Source: Thermodesulfobacteriota bacterium (lineage in GTDB: Bacteria; Desulfobacterota; WTBG01; CAIYCZ01; CAIRTM01). From it: a stretch of 34,297 nucleotides of DNA. Location of the stretch: assembly GCA_028282925.1 (NCBI GenBank), contig JANQGV010000037.1, positions 1 to 34,297 of the forward strand. The letters run 5' to 3'. The notes beneath the pieces are model-generated. The model was not told the DNA's origin. It did no database searches and saw only the letters and a program-made list of their open reading frames with translations. Below, in pieces: positions 21,942-30,428 of this stretch (the first letter of the stretch is position 1; each line of letters opens with the position of its first letter). Both the position numbers and the translations under genes were made by a program.

Positions 21942-22269
21942 TCTGAGGCACCATCTGTTTTTATTGGTTCTTATCGCATTTATCCGAACATTTCCAGCAT
22001 GCTCCCGTTAAGAGAGTATTCCTACGGGCTTCGTGCTGTTTATGCTCGATAATTACGGTTACAGGACAGGGTTGCTGCGTATACGCCGATACCACCGGCT
22101 GTTTAAGTAATGATTAATCCTTAAAAAGTGTATCGGAAAATACCCGATGATGTTGAATACATTTTAAAAAAAATAAAAAGCTTTCAGGTAAAACAATATA
22201 TCTCTTTGAATATTCTACCACTTTTGGGTATTATGCAGTTTTAACGGTACATGACAGCGGGGAGCGTAG
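21942..22269. other. Divergent intergenic region
   Basis: About 330 bp between the minus-strand REC-PAS-HisKA gene and the plus-strand Mur-ligase gene. It becomes AT-rich toward the right and contains the ligase promoter; no RNA family was recognised. Confidence 0.5.
22206..22234 (+). promoter_or_regulatory. Promoter of Mur-ligase gene
   Basis: TTGAAT (22206-22211) and TATTAT (22229-22234) are 17 bases apart, about 35 bp before the start codon, which has GGGGAG upstream. Confidence 0.65.
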
Positions 22270-23616
22270 ATGAAACACTATTATTTTGTAGGCATCGGCG
22301 GCAGTGGCATGAGCCCGCTGGCACAGGTTTTAGGGCAGCGGGGGCACCGGGTGGGCGGTTCAGACAGAAATTACGACCGGAAGCTCAATAAACTTTTTTT
22401 CAACAAGCTTGAAAAACAGGGGATTTGTTTGTTTCCCCAGAACGGAAGCGGACTTCCCGAAGACCTCGATGCCCTGGTGGTATCGACCGCCATTGAGGAC
22501 GGTAACCGCGATGTTCAATACGCCCGCAGCCGCGGGGTGCCGATTATTCATCGGGCAACCCTGCTTGCGGAACTGTTCAATGCCGACCGGGGGATCGGCA
22601 TCGGCGGCACCAGTGGTAAAAGTACGGTGGTCGGCATGGTGGCTTCGGTGCTCGACGCGGCCGGTGATGAACCGACCGTTATCAACGGTGGTATTGTAAA
22701 ACAATATGTATCGCGGGAGCTGGTCGGTAATGCCAGGAACGGCCACGCGGCATATATGGTTGCGGAGGTGGATGAGAGTGATGGGAGCATTGTGCACTTT
22801 GCGCCTGAAATCGGCGTTATTACCAATATTTCCAAGGACCATAAGGAGGTTTCCGAACTGCGCGGGCTTTTCCAGACTTTTGCCGGCAAGGTCGGCGGGA
22901 AACTCATTATCAACGGCGACTGTGCTGAATGCCGCACCCTGGATGCCTCCGGCGCCCTGACCTTCGGGCTGGGTCCCGGCAATGATTTTGTTGCCCGGGA
23001 TACAGCCTGCTCCAGCCGCGGCAGCAGTTTTGTTGTCGGCGAAAACACATTTCACATCCGTCTTCCGGGAAAGCATAACGTATATAACGCGCTGGCGGCA
23101 ATCGCGGTGGGTTCAGCGCTTTCCATCCCCTGGAAAGACATACAAAAAGGGCTTGCACGATTTCGCGGCATTAAACGGCGCCTGGATATAATCGGGTCCA
23201 GAAAGGATGTACTTGTGGTCGACGATTTTGCCCATAACCCCGATAAAATCAGGGCTTCGGCTGCAACGCTGCGCCTGATGGGGCAGCGGGTTATTGCTGT
23301 TTTTCAGCCGCACGGATACGGGCCCACCCGCTTTATGCTCACAGAACTTGCGGAAGCTTTCAGTTCCGGCTTGAAGCCGGACGACATGCTGGTCTGTCTG
23401 CCCATTTATGATGCCGGCGGCACCGCCGACAGAACCATTTCCGGAAAAGACCTGGTGGAAAGGGTTCAAGGACCCGGAGCGAGGTATGTCGACGGCAGAA
23501 AAGAGGCGGTACGGCTTGTGGGAGAAATTGTGAAGCCCGGTGACGTTGTTGCTGTTATGGGCGCCCGGGACGATACGCTGACCGCTTTTTCACGCCGACT
23601 GCTTAAAGAGATTTGA
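22270..23616 (+). CDS. MurC/Mpl-like Mur ligase family protein
   Basis: A 448-residue protein with the three Mur-ligase domains. The N-terminal Rossmann part is HYYFVGIGGSGMSPLAQVLGQRGH. The ATP-binding central domain has P-loop GIGGTSGKSTV and VAEVDESDGSIVHFAPEIGVITNIS. The C-terminal domain has LPGKHNVYNALAAIAV, VVDDFAHNP and VIAVFQPHGYGPTRFM. MurC adds L-Ala to UDP-MurNAc and Mpl re-uses the tripeptide; both normally carry GTHGKT, while this protein has GTSGKS, and the substrate is therefore open. It stands alone, away from a dcw cell-wall cluster, which fits a recycling or specialised ligase. Confidence 0.88.
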   Translation: MKHYYFVGIGGSGMSPLAQVLGQRGHRVGGSDRNYDRKLNKLFFNKLEKQGICLFPQNGSGLPEDLDALVVSTAIEDGNRDVQYARSRGVPIIHRATLLAELFNADRGIGIGGTSGKSTVVGMVASVLDAAGDEPTVINGGIVKQYVSRELVGNARNGHAAYMVAEVDESDGSIVHFAPEIGVITNISKDHKEVSELRGLFQTFAGKVGGKLIINGDCAECRTLDASGALTFGLGPGNDFVARDTACSSRGSSFVVGENTFHIRLPGKHNVYNALAAIAVGSALSIPWKDIQKGLARFRGIKRRLDIIGSRKDVLVVDDFAHNPDKIRASAATLRLMGQRVIAVFQPHGYGPTRFMLTELAEAFSSGLKPDDMLVCLPIYDAGGTADRTISGKDLVERVQGPGARYVDGRKEAVRLVGEIVKPGDVVAVMGARDDTLTAFSRRLLKEI

Positions 23617-23625
23617 TGCGGCCGG

Positions 23626-23661
23626 GGCGGCTGTCGGAGAACGCCCATCCTTCAACAGCCG
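23626..23661 (+). repeat. Copy 1 of a dispersed 25-bp repeat with hairpin
   Basis: GGCGGCTGTCGGAGAACGCCCATCC-type sequence (23626-23650) is nearly identical to 27216-27240 (three substitutions). GGCG and CGCC can pair within it, and here CGGCTGT (23628-23634) also pairs with ACAGCCG (23655-23661), giving a possible terminator between convergent genes. Confidence 0.6.
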
Positions 23662-23679
23662 ATCTGTTTCGGCAGGTTC

Positions 23680-24171
23680 CTAGAGTGCAACAATCTCAGC
23701 TTGCATGCGGTCCGTGTCCAGTAACGCCACGGTAGCTTTACCGCTCAGCCATCCCCCGGCCTCCCCGGGGTTGATAACCAGCGGTATGCCGGTACCGACC
23801 GAAGCTTCATGATTATGCCCATAAACGACTATATCGATGGAGGTGGAGGTTTTGTAGGCATCGAGTCCGTCGTGCTCATGCATGAGTAAAATCCGTTTTT
23901 CATTCCAGGTTATGATTCTCGGGCCTGCAGCTATGTTGCCCAGGTCTGAAAATGCCTTGTGTAAGCCGATTTTTTCGCCGTCGTTGTTGCCGTATACCAG
24001 TTCCATAGGGCAATTCAGTTGTTTGAAATCCAGAACAGTGAATGGGGAAACCAGGTCGCCTGCATGCAGAACAAGCCCCACCTCATTTTTGTTGAAAATA
24101 TCTACGGCTTTTCGAATGGTATGCCTGTTGTCATGGGTATCGGCAATGATTCCTATGGTATGGGTGCCCAT
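23680..24171 (-). CDS. YfcE/MJ0936-type metallophosphoesterase
   Basis: A 163-residue single-domain phosphoesterase with the full set of metal motifs in order: IIADTHDN (about 7-14), HAGDLVSP (about 36-43), YGNNDGE (about 60), LLMHEHDG (about 95), VYGHNHEA (about 118). GGGAGG lies before the ATG. Members hydrolyse phosphodiesters or phosphomonoesters with two metal ions; the natural substrate is usually unknown. Confidence 0.92.
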   Translation of the reverse strand: MGTHTIGIIADTHDNRHTIRKAVDIFNKNEVGLVLHAGDLVSPFTVLDFKQLNCPMELVYGNNDGEKIGLHKAFSDLGNIAAGPRIITWNEKRILLMHEHDGLDAYKTSTSIDIVVYGHNHEASVGTGIPLVINPGEAGGWLSGKATVALLDTDRMQAEIVAL

Positions 24172-24746
24172 TGTAGTTCCTCCCTCAGTATATTTTTTAC
24201 CTGTTTAATCGTACCGGCTGTTCATTGAGCGGCATCTGGTTTTTTTAACACAAACAGATCCACTGCGTAAATGGAAATTACAAAAACAGCAGCGGTTCTG
24301 AGCAGCCTTTTATAAACGTTTGCATACATGGAAGTGCTTTTTTAATAGAAAAAATCCATAAAATATTTCCCGTATACGTCTATTGAAAGTAAATGAAACA
24401 GGGCAATTGAACAAGAGAGAATTGTTGCGGAAATCCTTTAAAACTCAAATAAGTACCTAAACAACAAAAACAACAAGGTGAGGTATCTTTACATGCATTA
24501 AAACCCCGGCTCCCCCCGTAAATAATTATAATATTTTGCTATTTTTAGTTTGACATTGGTAATTGCAATATTGTATTAAAAGTAGGTGACACAAAAGCAA
24601 AATATTAAACTGATTATTATTTTAAATAATTTTATTATAGAGAAAGGGGGGATAAACGAGGGGAGAAAAATTCCTATTAAATTGTTCTGATTGATTATTG
24701 AATGTATGTAAAGATACGATATTGTTTTAAGATGAAGGAGGCAATA
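24172..24746. other. AT-rich non-coding region and leader of secreted-protein gene
   Basis: About 575 bp with no supported gene. The right part carries a promoter (24550-24579) and a ~160-nt leader with purine-rich blocks (GAAAGGGGGGATAAACGAGGGGAG). No known riboswitch was recognised in either strand. Confidence 0.5.
24550..24579 (+). promoter_or_regulatory. Promoter of the secreted-protein pair
   Basis: TTGACA (24550-24555) and TATTAA (24574-24579) with an 18-base spacer, about 165 bp before the start codon. Confidence 0.45.
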
Positions 24747-25259
24747 ATGAGAAAAGTTACTATTGGTGCAATTATCCTCACCTTGGTTTGTACATTCTGT
24801 GTAGTATCACCTGCTATTGCACGTGATTATGTCGTTCGCGAAGTTATTTCACTGGGTGTCGGTGAAAGCCAGCAGAGAGAATTCGAAGTTAATGATGTTA
24901 TCCAGATTCCTGCATTGCAGCCTATGGAAGGTTTTGTTCTGGTTGCCACCGGTAGTTCAGATGCTCCCGCCGGAGACCTGACCATTACGGTGAGTGCTTC
25001 CCCCGAGAAAGAGTTCGGCGCATTGATGGATTACGGCATCATCGGTTTCGGTTTCAGCCTGGATGCAGGTGTGCTTTTTATCTATGAAACGGTTACCACT
25101 CCTTACACAATCAGTGAGGCAGTTTCAATAAATTCATCTTTTGGTTTTGCATATGTGGGTGCATTTATCAGTGGAACAGAAGGAACTGTTGAAAAACCCG
25201 TACCTTTTACCATGACTTTTTCGCTTGCAGCCGGAGAGGCACCCGCAGCAGAAGGTTAA
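24747..25259 (+). CDS. Secreted protein of unknown function (first of pair)
   Basis: A 170-residue protein from the ATG at 24747, which is preceded by GAAGGAGG; the ORF-track start 15 codons earlier is not supported. The signal peptide is about residues 1-25 (GAIILTLVCTFCVV...AIA). The mature part is acidic, Cys-free and beta-rich in appearance, with many small residues (GDLTITVSASPEKEFGALMD, FGFAYVGAFISGTEG) and ends VPFTMTFSLAAGEAPAAEG. No family is recognised. The next gene, 21 bp downstream, encodes a similar-sized secreted protein with a comparable ending, so they are probably functionally paired. Confidence 0.8.
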   Translation: MRKVTIGAIILTLVCTFCVVSPAIARDYVVREVISLGVGESQQREFEVNDVIQIPALQPMEGFVLVATGSSDAPAGDLTITVSASPEKEFGALMDYGIIGFGFSLDAGVLFIYETVTTPYTISEAVSINSSFGFAYVGAFISGTEGTVEKPVPFTMTFSLAAGEAPAAEG

Positions 25260-25280
25260 TCTTTTTTTGGGGAGAAAGTA

Positions 25281-25751
25281 ATGGGAAAATCAAAAATTGT
25301 TTCCAGCCTAATTGCATTTGTAGCAGTGTTTGTTTTGCTGCCTTCTCAGGTGTTGGGTGCCGATGCTGTCCAAAACAGTATAGGTACAAACTATGATATT
25401 ATTATCTTAACACCGGGGCATGCAAGGACGATCTACTACGAACTTGATGATCCTATCTTCAACAACGGCAGTGCTTTTCAGGCTACGGCTATCTTGACAC
25501 TGGGGGCTGGTACCCTATCCGTATCAGTGGGAAACAATTCGCCCATTGAAGCGGGCTCGGAAATAGTATATGCAACAACGGGCCTGGTAGGGACAACTCC
25601 GGTACTTGATTATTCCTATAGCTCATCACCGATACTGCTGACCATTCCGGTTGCCGATTTTGGTGTCGGTATGCTCATTACCAGTGTGCTGTACAGCGTG
25701 GGAAGTCCGGACTTCCCGATTACGATGAGTATGGTTTTCTCTCTAAATTAA
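25281..25751 (+). CDS. Secreted protein of unknown function (second of pair)
   Basis: A 156-residue protein with GGGGAG before the ATG and a signal peptide (about 1-26, ending VLGA). The mature region is hydrophobic, Ser/Thr/Gly-rich and Cys-free (ATAILTLGAGTLSVSVGNNS, VLDYSYSSSPILLTIPVAD) and ends PITMSMVFSLN, resembling the end of the preceding protein. The two may be distant duplicates. A strong terminator follows, so they form a two-gene unit. Role unknown; an extracellular or periplasmic structural protein is conceivable. Confidence 0.78.
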   Translation: MGKSKIVSSLIAFVAVFVLLPSQVLGADAVQNSIGTNYDIIILTPGHARTIYYELDDPIFNNGSAFQATAILTLGAGTLSVSVGNNSPIEAGSEIVYATTGLVGTTPVLDYSYSSSPILLTIPVADFGVGMLITSVLYSVGSPDFPITMSMVFSLN

Positions 25752-25778
25752 CTATTTTATTTTTTACCGGGTTATATG

Positions 25779-25819
25779 AAAGCCTTGAGGAAAGAGTTTT
25801 TTCTTCAAGGCTTTTTTTT
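25779..25819 (+). terminator. Intrinsic terminator of secreted-protein pair
   Basis: AAGCCTTGA (25779-25787) pairs with TCAAGGCTT (25805-25813), running into a stretch of eight T residues. Confidence 0.9.
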
Positions 25820-25968
25820 CTCTCAATACTTTTATATAATTAAAGTACAATGAGGTTTTGATGTTTGCTGTGCAGGGATGATAGCGTTAAGCCGGTTGCG
25901 CATTCATGAAGAATACAGGTGTGGCCCGTATCGGTGTAAAGGTGAGTTCTTAGAGAAAGGCTGTTTTT

Positions 25969-27216
25969 ATGCAGAGACTTTTTTTGATTGTGGCGATTGT
26001 ATTGTTTTTGTTTCCCGGTGCCGATAGTTACGCTGCCGGTTTGTATGTGCCCGGAGAAATTTTAGTTGCTTTTAAGCCGGAGGTGCCTGCGAGCATGCGT
26101 CGGTCTGTTATAGAGGCCCGGGGGGCCGGGATTGCGGGGCCGAACGGTGATTATGGGTTTACCCGTGTGCGTGTGCCGGCCGGGACTGTTTTAGCGGGTG
26201 TCGGGGCATTGAGAGACGACCCTGCCGTGCTGTATGCCGAGCCGAATTATATCATTACGGCTTACGGTATTCCCAGCGACCCTCTTTTCGGCCTGCAGTG
26301 GCATTTTTCAATGATTGATGTTGAAAACGCCTGGGATGTGAGTACCGGAGAAGGAGTGACCGTGGCGGTTGTGGATACCGGGATAGAGCCCAACGGCAAC
26401 GACGGTTTCGGCGACAGACTGCTTGATGGATACAATGCTTTCTGGAATGTGAGGGGCTTTGATACGGATGTGAACAATCATGGAACGCACGTTGCAGGCA
26501 CAATAGCCCAGGAAACAAACAATGCAATCGGGGTAGCGGGCGTTGCCTACAATGCTTCCATCCTGCCGGTGAAGGCGCTTACCAGTTTCCGGTCGGGTGT
26601 TGTTGCTCAGGGGACCGTCGCTTCGGTGTCGGCCGGTATAAGGTGGGCGGTAGACAACGGCGCAGATATTATTAATTTAAGCCTGGGCACCGACAGCCCC
26701 TCCTGGTTTTTACAGCAGGCCGCCGAATATGCCTATGACCATGACGTAACAGTGGTGGCTGCTTCCGGAAACACAGGTGGAGATGTGGGATATCCCGCTG
26801 CATATGATTCCGTGATTGCGGTAGGTGCGGTGAACTATCTCGGCCTGCGGGCCTACTATTCAAGCTATGGTGCCACACTTGACGTGGTTGCCCCCGGAGG
26901 CGACCGGTCGCGAGATGACAATAACGACGGATATCCTGACGGCGTTTTCCAGGAGACCTTTGACCGGGAACTGACCTTCGGCACCGGCGGTTTTGACTGG
27001 AGGTATGAGTGGGATTACAAGCCGTTCAACGGTACGTCCATGGCCTGCCCCCATGTTGCCGGTGTTGCCGCCCTCGTTAAATCCCTGCACCCGGAATGGG
27101 GACCCGATGAGATCCGGGAGGCCATTGTTGCAACCGCCCGGGATCTGGGGGTAGAGGGTAAAGACGATGTGTACGGTTATGGTCTTGTTGATGCCTATGG
27201 AGCCGTTACCTATTAG
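25969..27216 (+). CDS. Secreted subtilisin-like (S8) serine protease
   Basis: A 415-residue protein. The signal peptide is about 1-22. An inhibitor-like prodomain (about 25-100) begins [14 protein letters not shown] and ends [12 protein letters not shown]. The catalytic domain carries all elements: Asp in VAVVDTGIE (about 141), His in [11 protein letters not shown] (about 175), oxyanion Asn in [10 protein letters not shown] (about 268) and Ser in [19 protein letters not shown] (about 355). It is complete and has no extra C-terminal domain. AGAAAGG lies upstream of the ATG. It probably acts outside the cytoplasm and may process nearby secreted proteins. Confidence 0.95.
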   Translation: MQRLFLIVAIVLFLFPGADSYAAGLYVPGEILVAFKPEVPASMRRSVIEARGAGIAGPNGDYGFTRVRVPAGTVLAGVGALRDDPAVLYAEPNYIITAYGIPSDPLFGLQWHFSMIDVENAWDVSTGEGVTVAVVDTGIEPNGNDGFGDRLLDGYNAFWNVRGFDTDVNNHGTHVAGTIAQETNNAIGVAGVAYNASILPVKALTSFRSGVVAQGTVASVSAGIRWAVDNGADIINLSLGTDSPSWFLQQAAEYAYDHDVTVVAASGNTGGDVGYPAAYDSVIAVGAVNYLGLRAYYSSYGATLDVVAPGGDRSRDDNNDGYPDGVFQETFDRELTFGTGGFDWRYEWDYKPFNGTSMACPHVAGVAALVKSLHPEWGPDEIREAIVATARDLGVEGKDDVYGYGLVDAYGAVTY

Positions 27217-27240
27217 GCGACTGTCGGAAAACGCCCATCT
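27216..27240 (+). repeat. Copy 2 of dispersed 25-bp repeat
   Basis: GGCGACTGTCGGAAAACGCC-CATCT begins on the last base of the protease stop codon and matches 23626-23650 except for three positions. The GGCG/CGCC arms can pair. Confidence 0.6.
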
Positions 27241-27292
27241 CCTGTGTTGCGCTCACCTTTCGTCACTGCGACTAGTTATTTTTTAGCTTTTG

Positions 27293-27343
27293 ATTCCCCT
27301 GGGTAGCTATAGGTTTTCAGCTTTCTGGGAGGGGGGATTTTTC
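27293..27343 (+). terminator. Possible terminator after the protease
   Basis: ATTCCCCT (27293-27300) can pair with the GGGGGGAT block (27331-27338), followed by a run of five T residues and later a T-rich stretch. The loop is long, so confidence is limited. Confidence 0.4.
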
Positions 27344-27348
27344 CTTTT

Positions 27349-27394
27349 TTGCTTTTACTTTTGATCTGGATTATACTATAAAAAAGTATAATCC
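27349..27394 (+). promoter_or_regulatory. Promoter with 10-bp palindrome over the -10
   Basis: TTGCTT (27349-27354) and TATACT (27372-27377) are 17 bases apart. A perfect inverted repeat GGATTATACT (27368-27377) / AGTATAATCC (27385-27394), with a 7-nt loop, covers the -10 and the probable start site. It may be an operator or an initial hairpin. Confidence 0.6.
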
Positions 27395-27422
27395 ATCAGC
27401 CGAACCCCACGTAGCCGAAACC

Positions 27423-29240
27423 ATGAATAACCCGGATCTTTTAGCAGAAATCGAACAATTTTTACTGCATAATCCTGCTCTGCTGGAATTGCTGAAAGAT
27501 CCTGCAAAGCGGCGAACCCTGGAGTATCTGTGCCGGGAAGATTTCGACCGGCTTGATTATCTGCTTAAAAATCCATGGCTTAATCTGGAGAAGGTTGTCA
27601 GTATTGCCGACAGCATTATGAACATCTCTCCCGAGATTTCCAGCGATGATCTGCTTAATATCCTCTGTGAATATACTGTTCGCCTGACGGATGCCATTGC
27701 CGCAACGTGCCGCACGTATGATCCGGTCAAGAAGACCATGGTTGCCAGCGGGGCCAATAACTGGAGTATTGAGAGAATTGAAGCAATTCCATATGAGGAC
27801 TCTCTGGCCGGGCGGGTCATAAAGGACAAAACCCACTGGTGTGTGCCTGATATCAGCGCGGAGCCGCTTTACAAAGAAAAGGACAAGATTGTCGGTATGG
27901 GTATTAATTCCATGCTGGCCCTCCCCATACAACTCATTGATTATGAAGGTGCGGAAAAGAAAAGTGTTCTGTTGGGAACATTGCAGATCTATTTTCGGGA
28001 GAAGGGCAAGACCTTTTATCCCCAGCAAATCAAACTTGTAAAAAGCATTGTAAGCCGCTTCAGTTATGTTTTAGCGCAACAGCGCAAATTTGCACTTCAG
28101 AAAAAATCGCAGATTATTCAGGAAAGCCGCAAAGCACTCGTTTCCATCCTTAAACGGACCCAGTCGCTTGATCAGGTGCTGAGTTTTCTGGTTGCCAAAA
28201 TTGCGGAAACAATCAGCGTACACAGGTGCTCTCTTTTTTCCATTGAGACAGACCCCGACGGCAGGCATTTTGCAATCCTGATTGCCGGGTATCCGCTGGC
28301 ATCCTTTGAGCACCGCTACGGGGTTACACTGACTTTTGAAGAACATCCGGCATTTAAAGAGGTATACGAAACCGGACAGCCGCTCCTTATCGAGGAGGCC
28401 CGGAACGATCCCCGCATGCGGGCCAGTTACGAACTGTATTTACATAAGAAAATAGAAAACGTCTATTTTTTTCCCATTAAAGATGAAGATGATGTGGTTA
28501 TGAATGTTCTGGTTCTTGATGGTGACGAATCCCGGCCCCTGGATAAGGATGACCTGTTTTTCAGCAACGCCCTTATTCAGGACATTGAACTGTGTATCCA
28601 GGCGTCTATCCGCTCTCAGGAGCGGCACGATTTTTTCAACCAGATGCTTTCTTTCGGTGCAATAGCCAAAGTGTATGCCAAAAAGCTTGCATCGCCCGAA
28701 TCCACCGCCGAGGAACTGAACCTTCTGTATAAAAAATTGTACAAGAGTATGCTTGCCGTAAACGACATCATTACGGACCGGGTTCCCTTTGCCCAAAAAG
28801 AGGTTTTTGATTTGAACGAGGTAATTGCCGAACGGCTCGAAGCATACTACTTCCCCCCCCAGGTATCCGTGGAAGAGAGTATTTCCAAAAACAGTGTAAT
28901 GATTACGGCCGACAAGAAAAAAGTCGGGCGGATAGTGGGCAACCTGCTTGACAACGCCCATAAAAAGCTGGAGGAGCTTAAAAAAGGCGTTTTGCGGGTT
29001 ATGTCGTTTATGGAAGATGACTATGTAGTTATTGAAATCGGCAATACAGGCACTATTCCGGAAGACCTCCGGAAAGGGCTCCTGCAGGCCCATCGGCTTA
29101 TGCCGCAGCATAACCGGGACGAAGGCGGGCAGGGACTGTCGATTGTAAATCTTTTTACGGTCATGCATAATGGTGAAGTGGCCTTTGAAAGTTCAGCCGA
29201 AAAAAACTGGACGGTCTTCAGGGTCAAACTGCCGTTGTAG
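27423..29240 (+). CDS. GAF-GAF sensor histidine kinase-like protein
   Basis: A 605-residue soluble protein. After a helical start (about 1-60) there are two GAF-like domains (about 75-220, with GRVIKDKTHWCVPDISAEPL and SMLALPIQL; about 240-395, with HRCSLFSIETDPDGRHFAIL). Then comes a helical region with RHDFFNQML (about 400-408) and a C-terminal HATPase-like domain (about 490-605) with N-box GRIVGNLLDNAHKKLEEL and G-box EGGQGLSIVNLF. The usual HisKA HE-x-NP box is missing; HDFFNQ resembles the Spo0B/DcuS-type H-box. No response regulator is adjacent. ATP-site residues look intact in outline. Confidence 0.82.
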   Translation: MNNPDLLAEIEQFLLHNPALLELLKDPAKRRTLEYLCREDFDRLDYLLKNPWLNLEKVVSIADSIMNISPEISSDDLLNILCEYTVRLTDAIAATCRTYDPVKKTMVASGANNWSIERIEAIPYEDSLAGRVIKDKTHWCVPDISAEPLYKEKDKIVGMGINSMLALPIQLIDYEGAEKKSVLLGTLQIYFREKGKTFYPQQIKLVKSIVSRFSYVLAQQRKFALQKKSQIIQESRKALVSILKRTQSLDQVLSFLVAKIAETISVHRCSLFSIETDPDGRHFAILIAGYPLASFEHRYGVTLTFEEHPAFKEVYETGQPLLIEEARNDPRMRASYELYLHKKIENVYFFPIKDEDDVVMNVLVLDGDESRPLDKDDLFFSNALIQDIELCIQASIRSQERHDFFNQMLSFGAIAKVYAKKLASPESTAEELNLLYKKLYKSMLAVNDIITDRVPFAQKEVFDLNEVIAERLEAYYFPPQVSVEESISKNSVMITADKKKVGRIVGNLLDNAHKKLEELKKGVLRVMSFMEDDYVVIEIGNTGTIPEDLRKGLLQAHRLMPQHNRDEGGQGLSIVNLFTVMHNGEVAFESSAEKNWTVFRVKLPL

Positions 29241-29309
29241 GCCCTGTCATGAAAAGCCGGCGGGAAGTCTTTCGGCCGTGAGTAACGATACAGTAATGAA
29301 GGGAGAAAT

Positions 29310-30428
29310 ATGGGAACCAGAACAGCGCACGTTAAGGAAGCAGGCCAGAGCCTGTGGCTGGACAACATCCAGCGCAAAGAACTGCAGGATGGTACACTGA
29401 AGCGGATGATTGTAGAGGACGGTATATGCGGGGTAACGTCTAATCCTACAATTTTTATGAATGCCGTGTCGAAAAGCACGGACTATGACGAACAGATAAT
29501 GCGGCTTACCAATGAAGGTAAAAGCAGTGGAGAGATCTATCACCATATCACCATAGAGGATATACGTACCGCCGGGGAACTGTTTTTGCCCGTGTATGAA
29601 GAAACCGGGCACAAGGACGGCTTTGTCTCCATTGAGGTCAATCCCCAGCATGCGTTCAATGTGGAAGAGAGCATACTGGAAGCACGTGATGTGGTTACGG
29701 AAATCGGCCTGCCCAATATCATGGTGAAAATTCCCGGAACCCGCGAGGGACTGGCTGTTGTGCGGCAACTCATTATTGAGGGTTTTAATGTCAATGTGAC
29801 GCTGCTGTTCGATCCGGAACGCTACCGGCAGGTTGCGGAGACCTATATTCAGGCCCTCGAGGAACGGTCACGCCAGGGAAACGATATATCCGATGTTCAT
29901 TCGGTGGCCAGCTTTTTTATCAGCCGGGTAGATGCCAATGTAGACCGGATTCTGGACGAGTCCGGTAAAGAGAATGCAGCAGCCCTGCGCGGAGAGGCTG
30001 CAATCCAGGTTGCCAAGGTCACCTATGCAATCTATCAGGACCTGTTCTTCGGTGAGCGCTTCAGTGCTTTACGGGAGAAAGGGGCACGGATACAACGGGT
30101 GCTGTGGGCAAGTACAGGAACGAAAGACCCGTCTTACAGTGATGTGAAGTATGTCGACGGTCTTATCGGTCCCCAGACAATCAATACGCTGCCTCCTAAG
30201 ACCCTCGCTGCCTTACGAGACCATGGTGTCGTCAAGCAAACCATTGACATCGGATTGAAGGATGCGCCGGAGATACTGCGTAACATTGAAGCCTGCGGAG
30301 TCGACTTTGCAGCGCTGTACAGCAGGCTTGAGGACGAAGGGGTCAAGGCTTTTGAAAAGTCATATCTCGATCTGCTCCAGTCGGTTGAGGAAAAGGGTAA
30401 AAGTTTGTGTGCCAAAGCCGCGAACTAG
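29310..30428 (+). CDS. tal: Transaldolase
   Basis: A 372-residue protein of the long transaldolase type (usual length about 360-380). Diagnostic segments are SLWLDNIQRKEL, GVTSNPTIFMNAV, FVSIEVNPQHAF, the Schiff-base Lys in IMVKIPGTREGL (about 143), FNVNVTLLFDPERY, VASFFISRVD and LWASTGTKDPSYSD. It transfers dihydroxyacetone units in the non-oxidative pentose phosphate pathway. AAGGGAGA lies just before the ATG. It follows the GAF kinase gene by 69 bp with no terminator seen, so read-through is possible. Confidence 0.96.
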   Translation: MGTRTAHVKEAGQSLWLDNIQRKELQDGTLKRMIVEDGICGVTSNPTIFMNAVSKSTDYDEQIMRLTNEGKSSGEIYHHITIEDIRTAGELFLPVYEETGHKDGFVSIEVNPQHAFNVEESILEARDVVTEIGLPNIMVKIPGTREGLAVVRQLIIEGFNVNVTLLFDPERYRQVAETYIQALEERSRQGNDISDVHSVASFFISRVDANVDRILDESGKENAAALRGEAAIQVAKVTYAIYQDLFFGERFSALREKGARIQRVLWASTGTKDPSYSDVKYVDGLIGPQTINTLPPKTLAALRDHGVVKQTIDIGLKDAPEILRNIEACGVDFAALYSRLEDEGVKAFEKSYLDLLQSVEEKGKSLCAKAAN

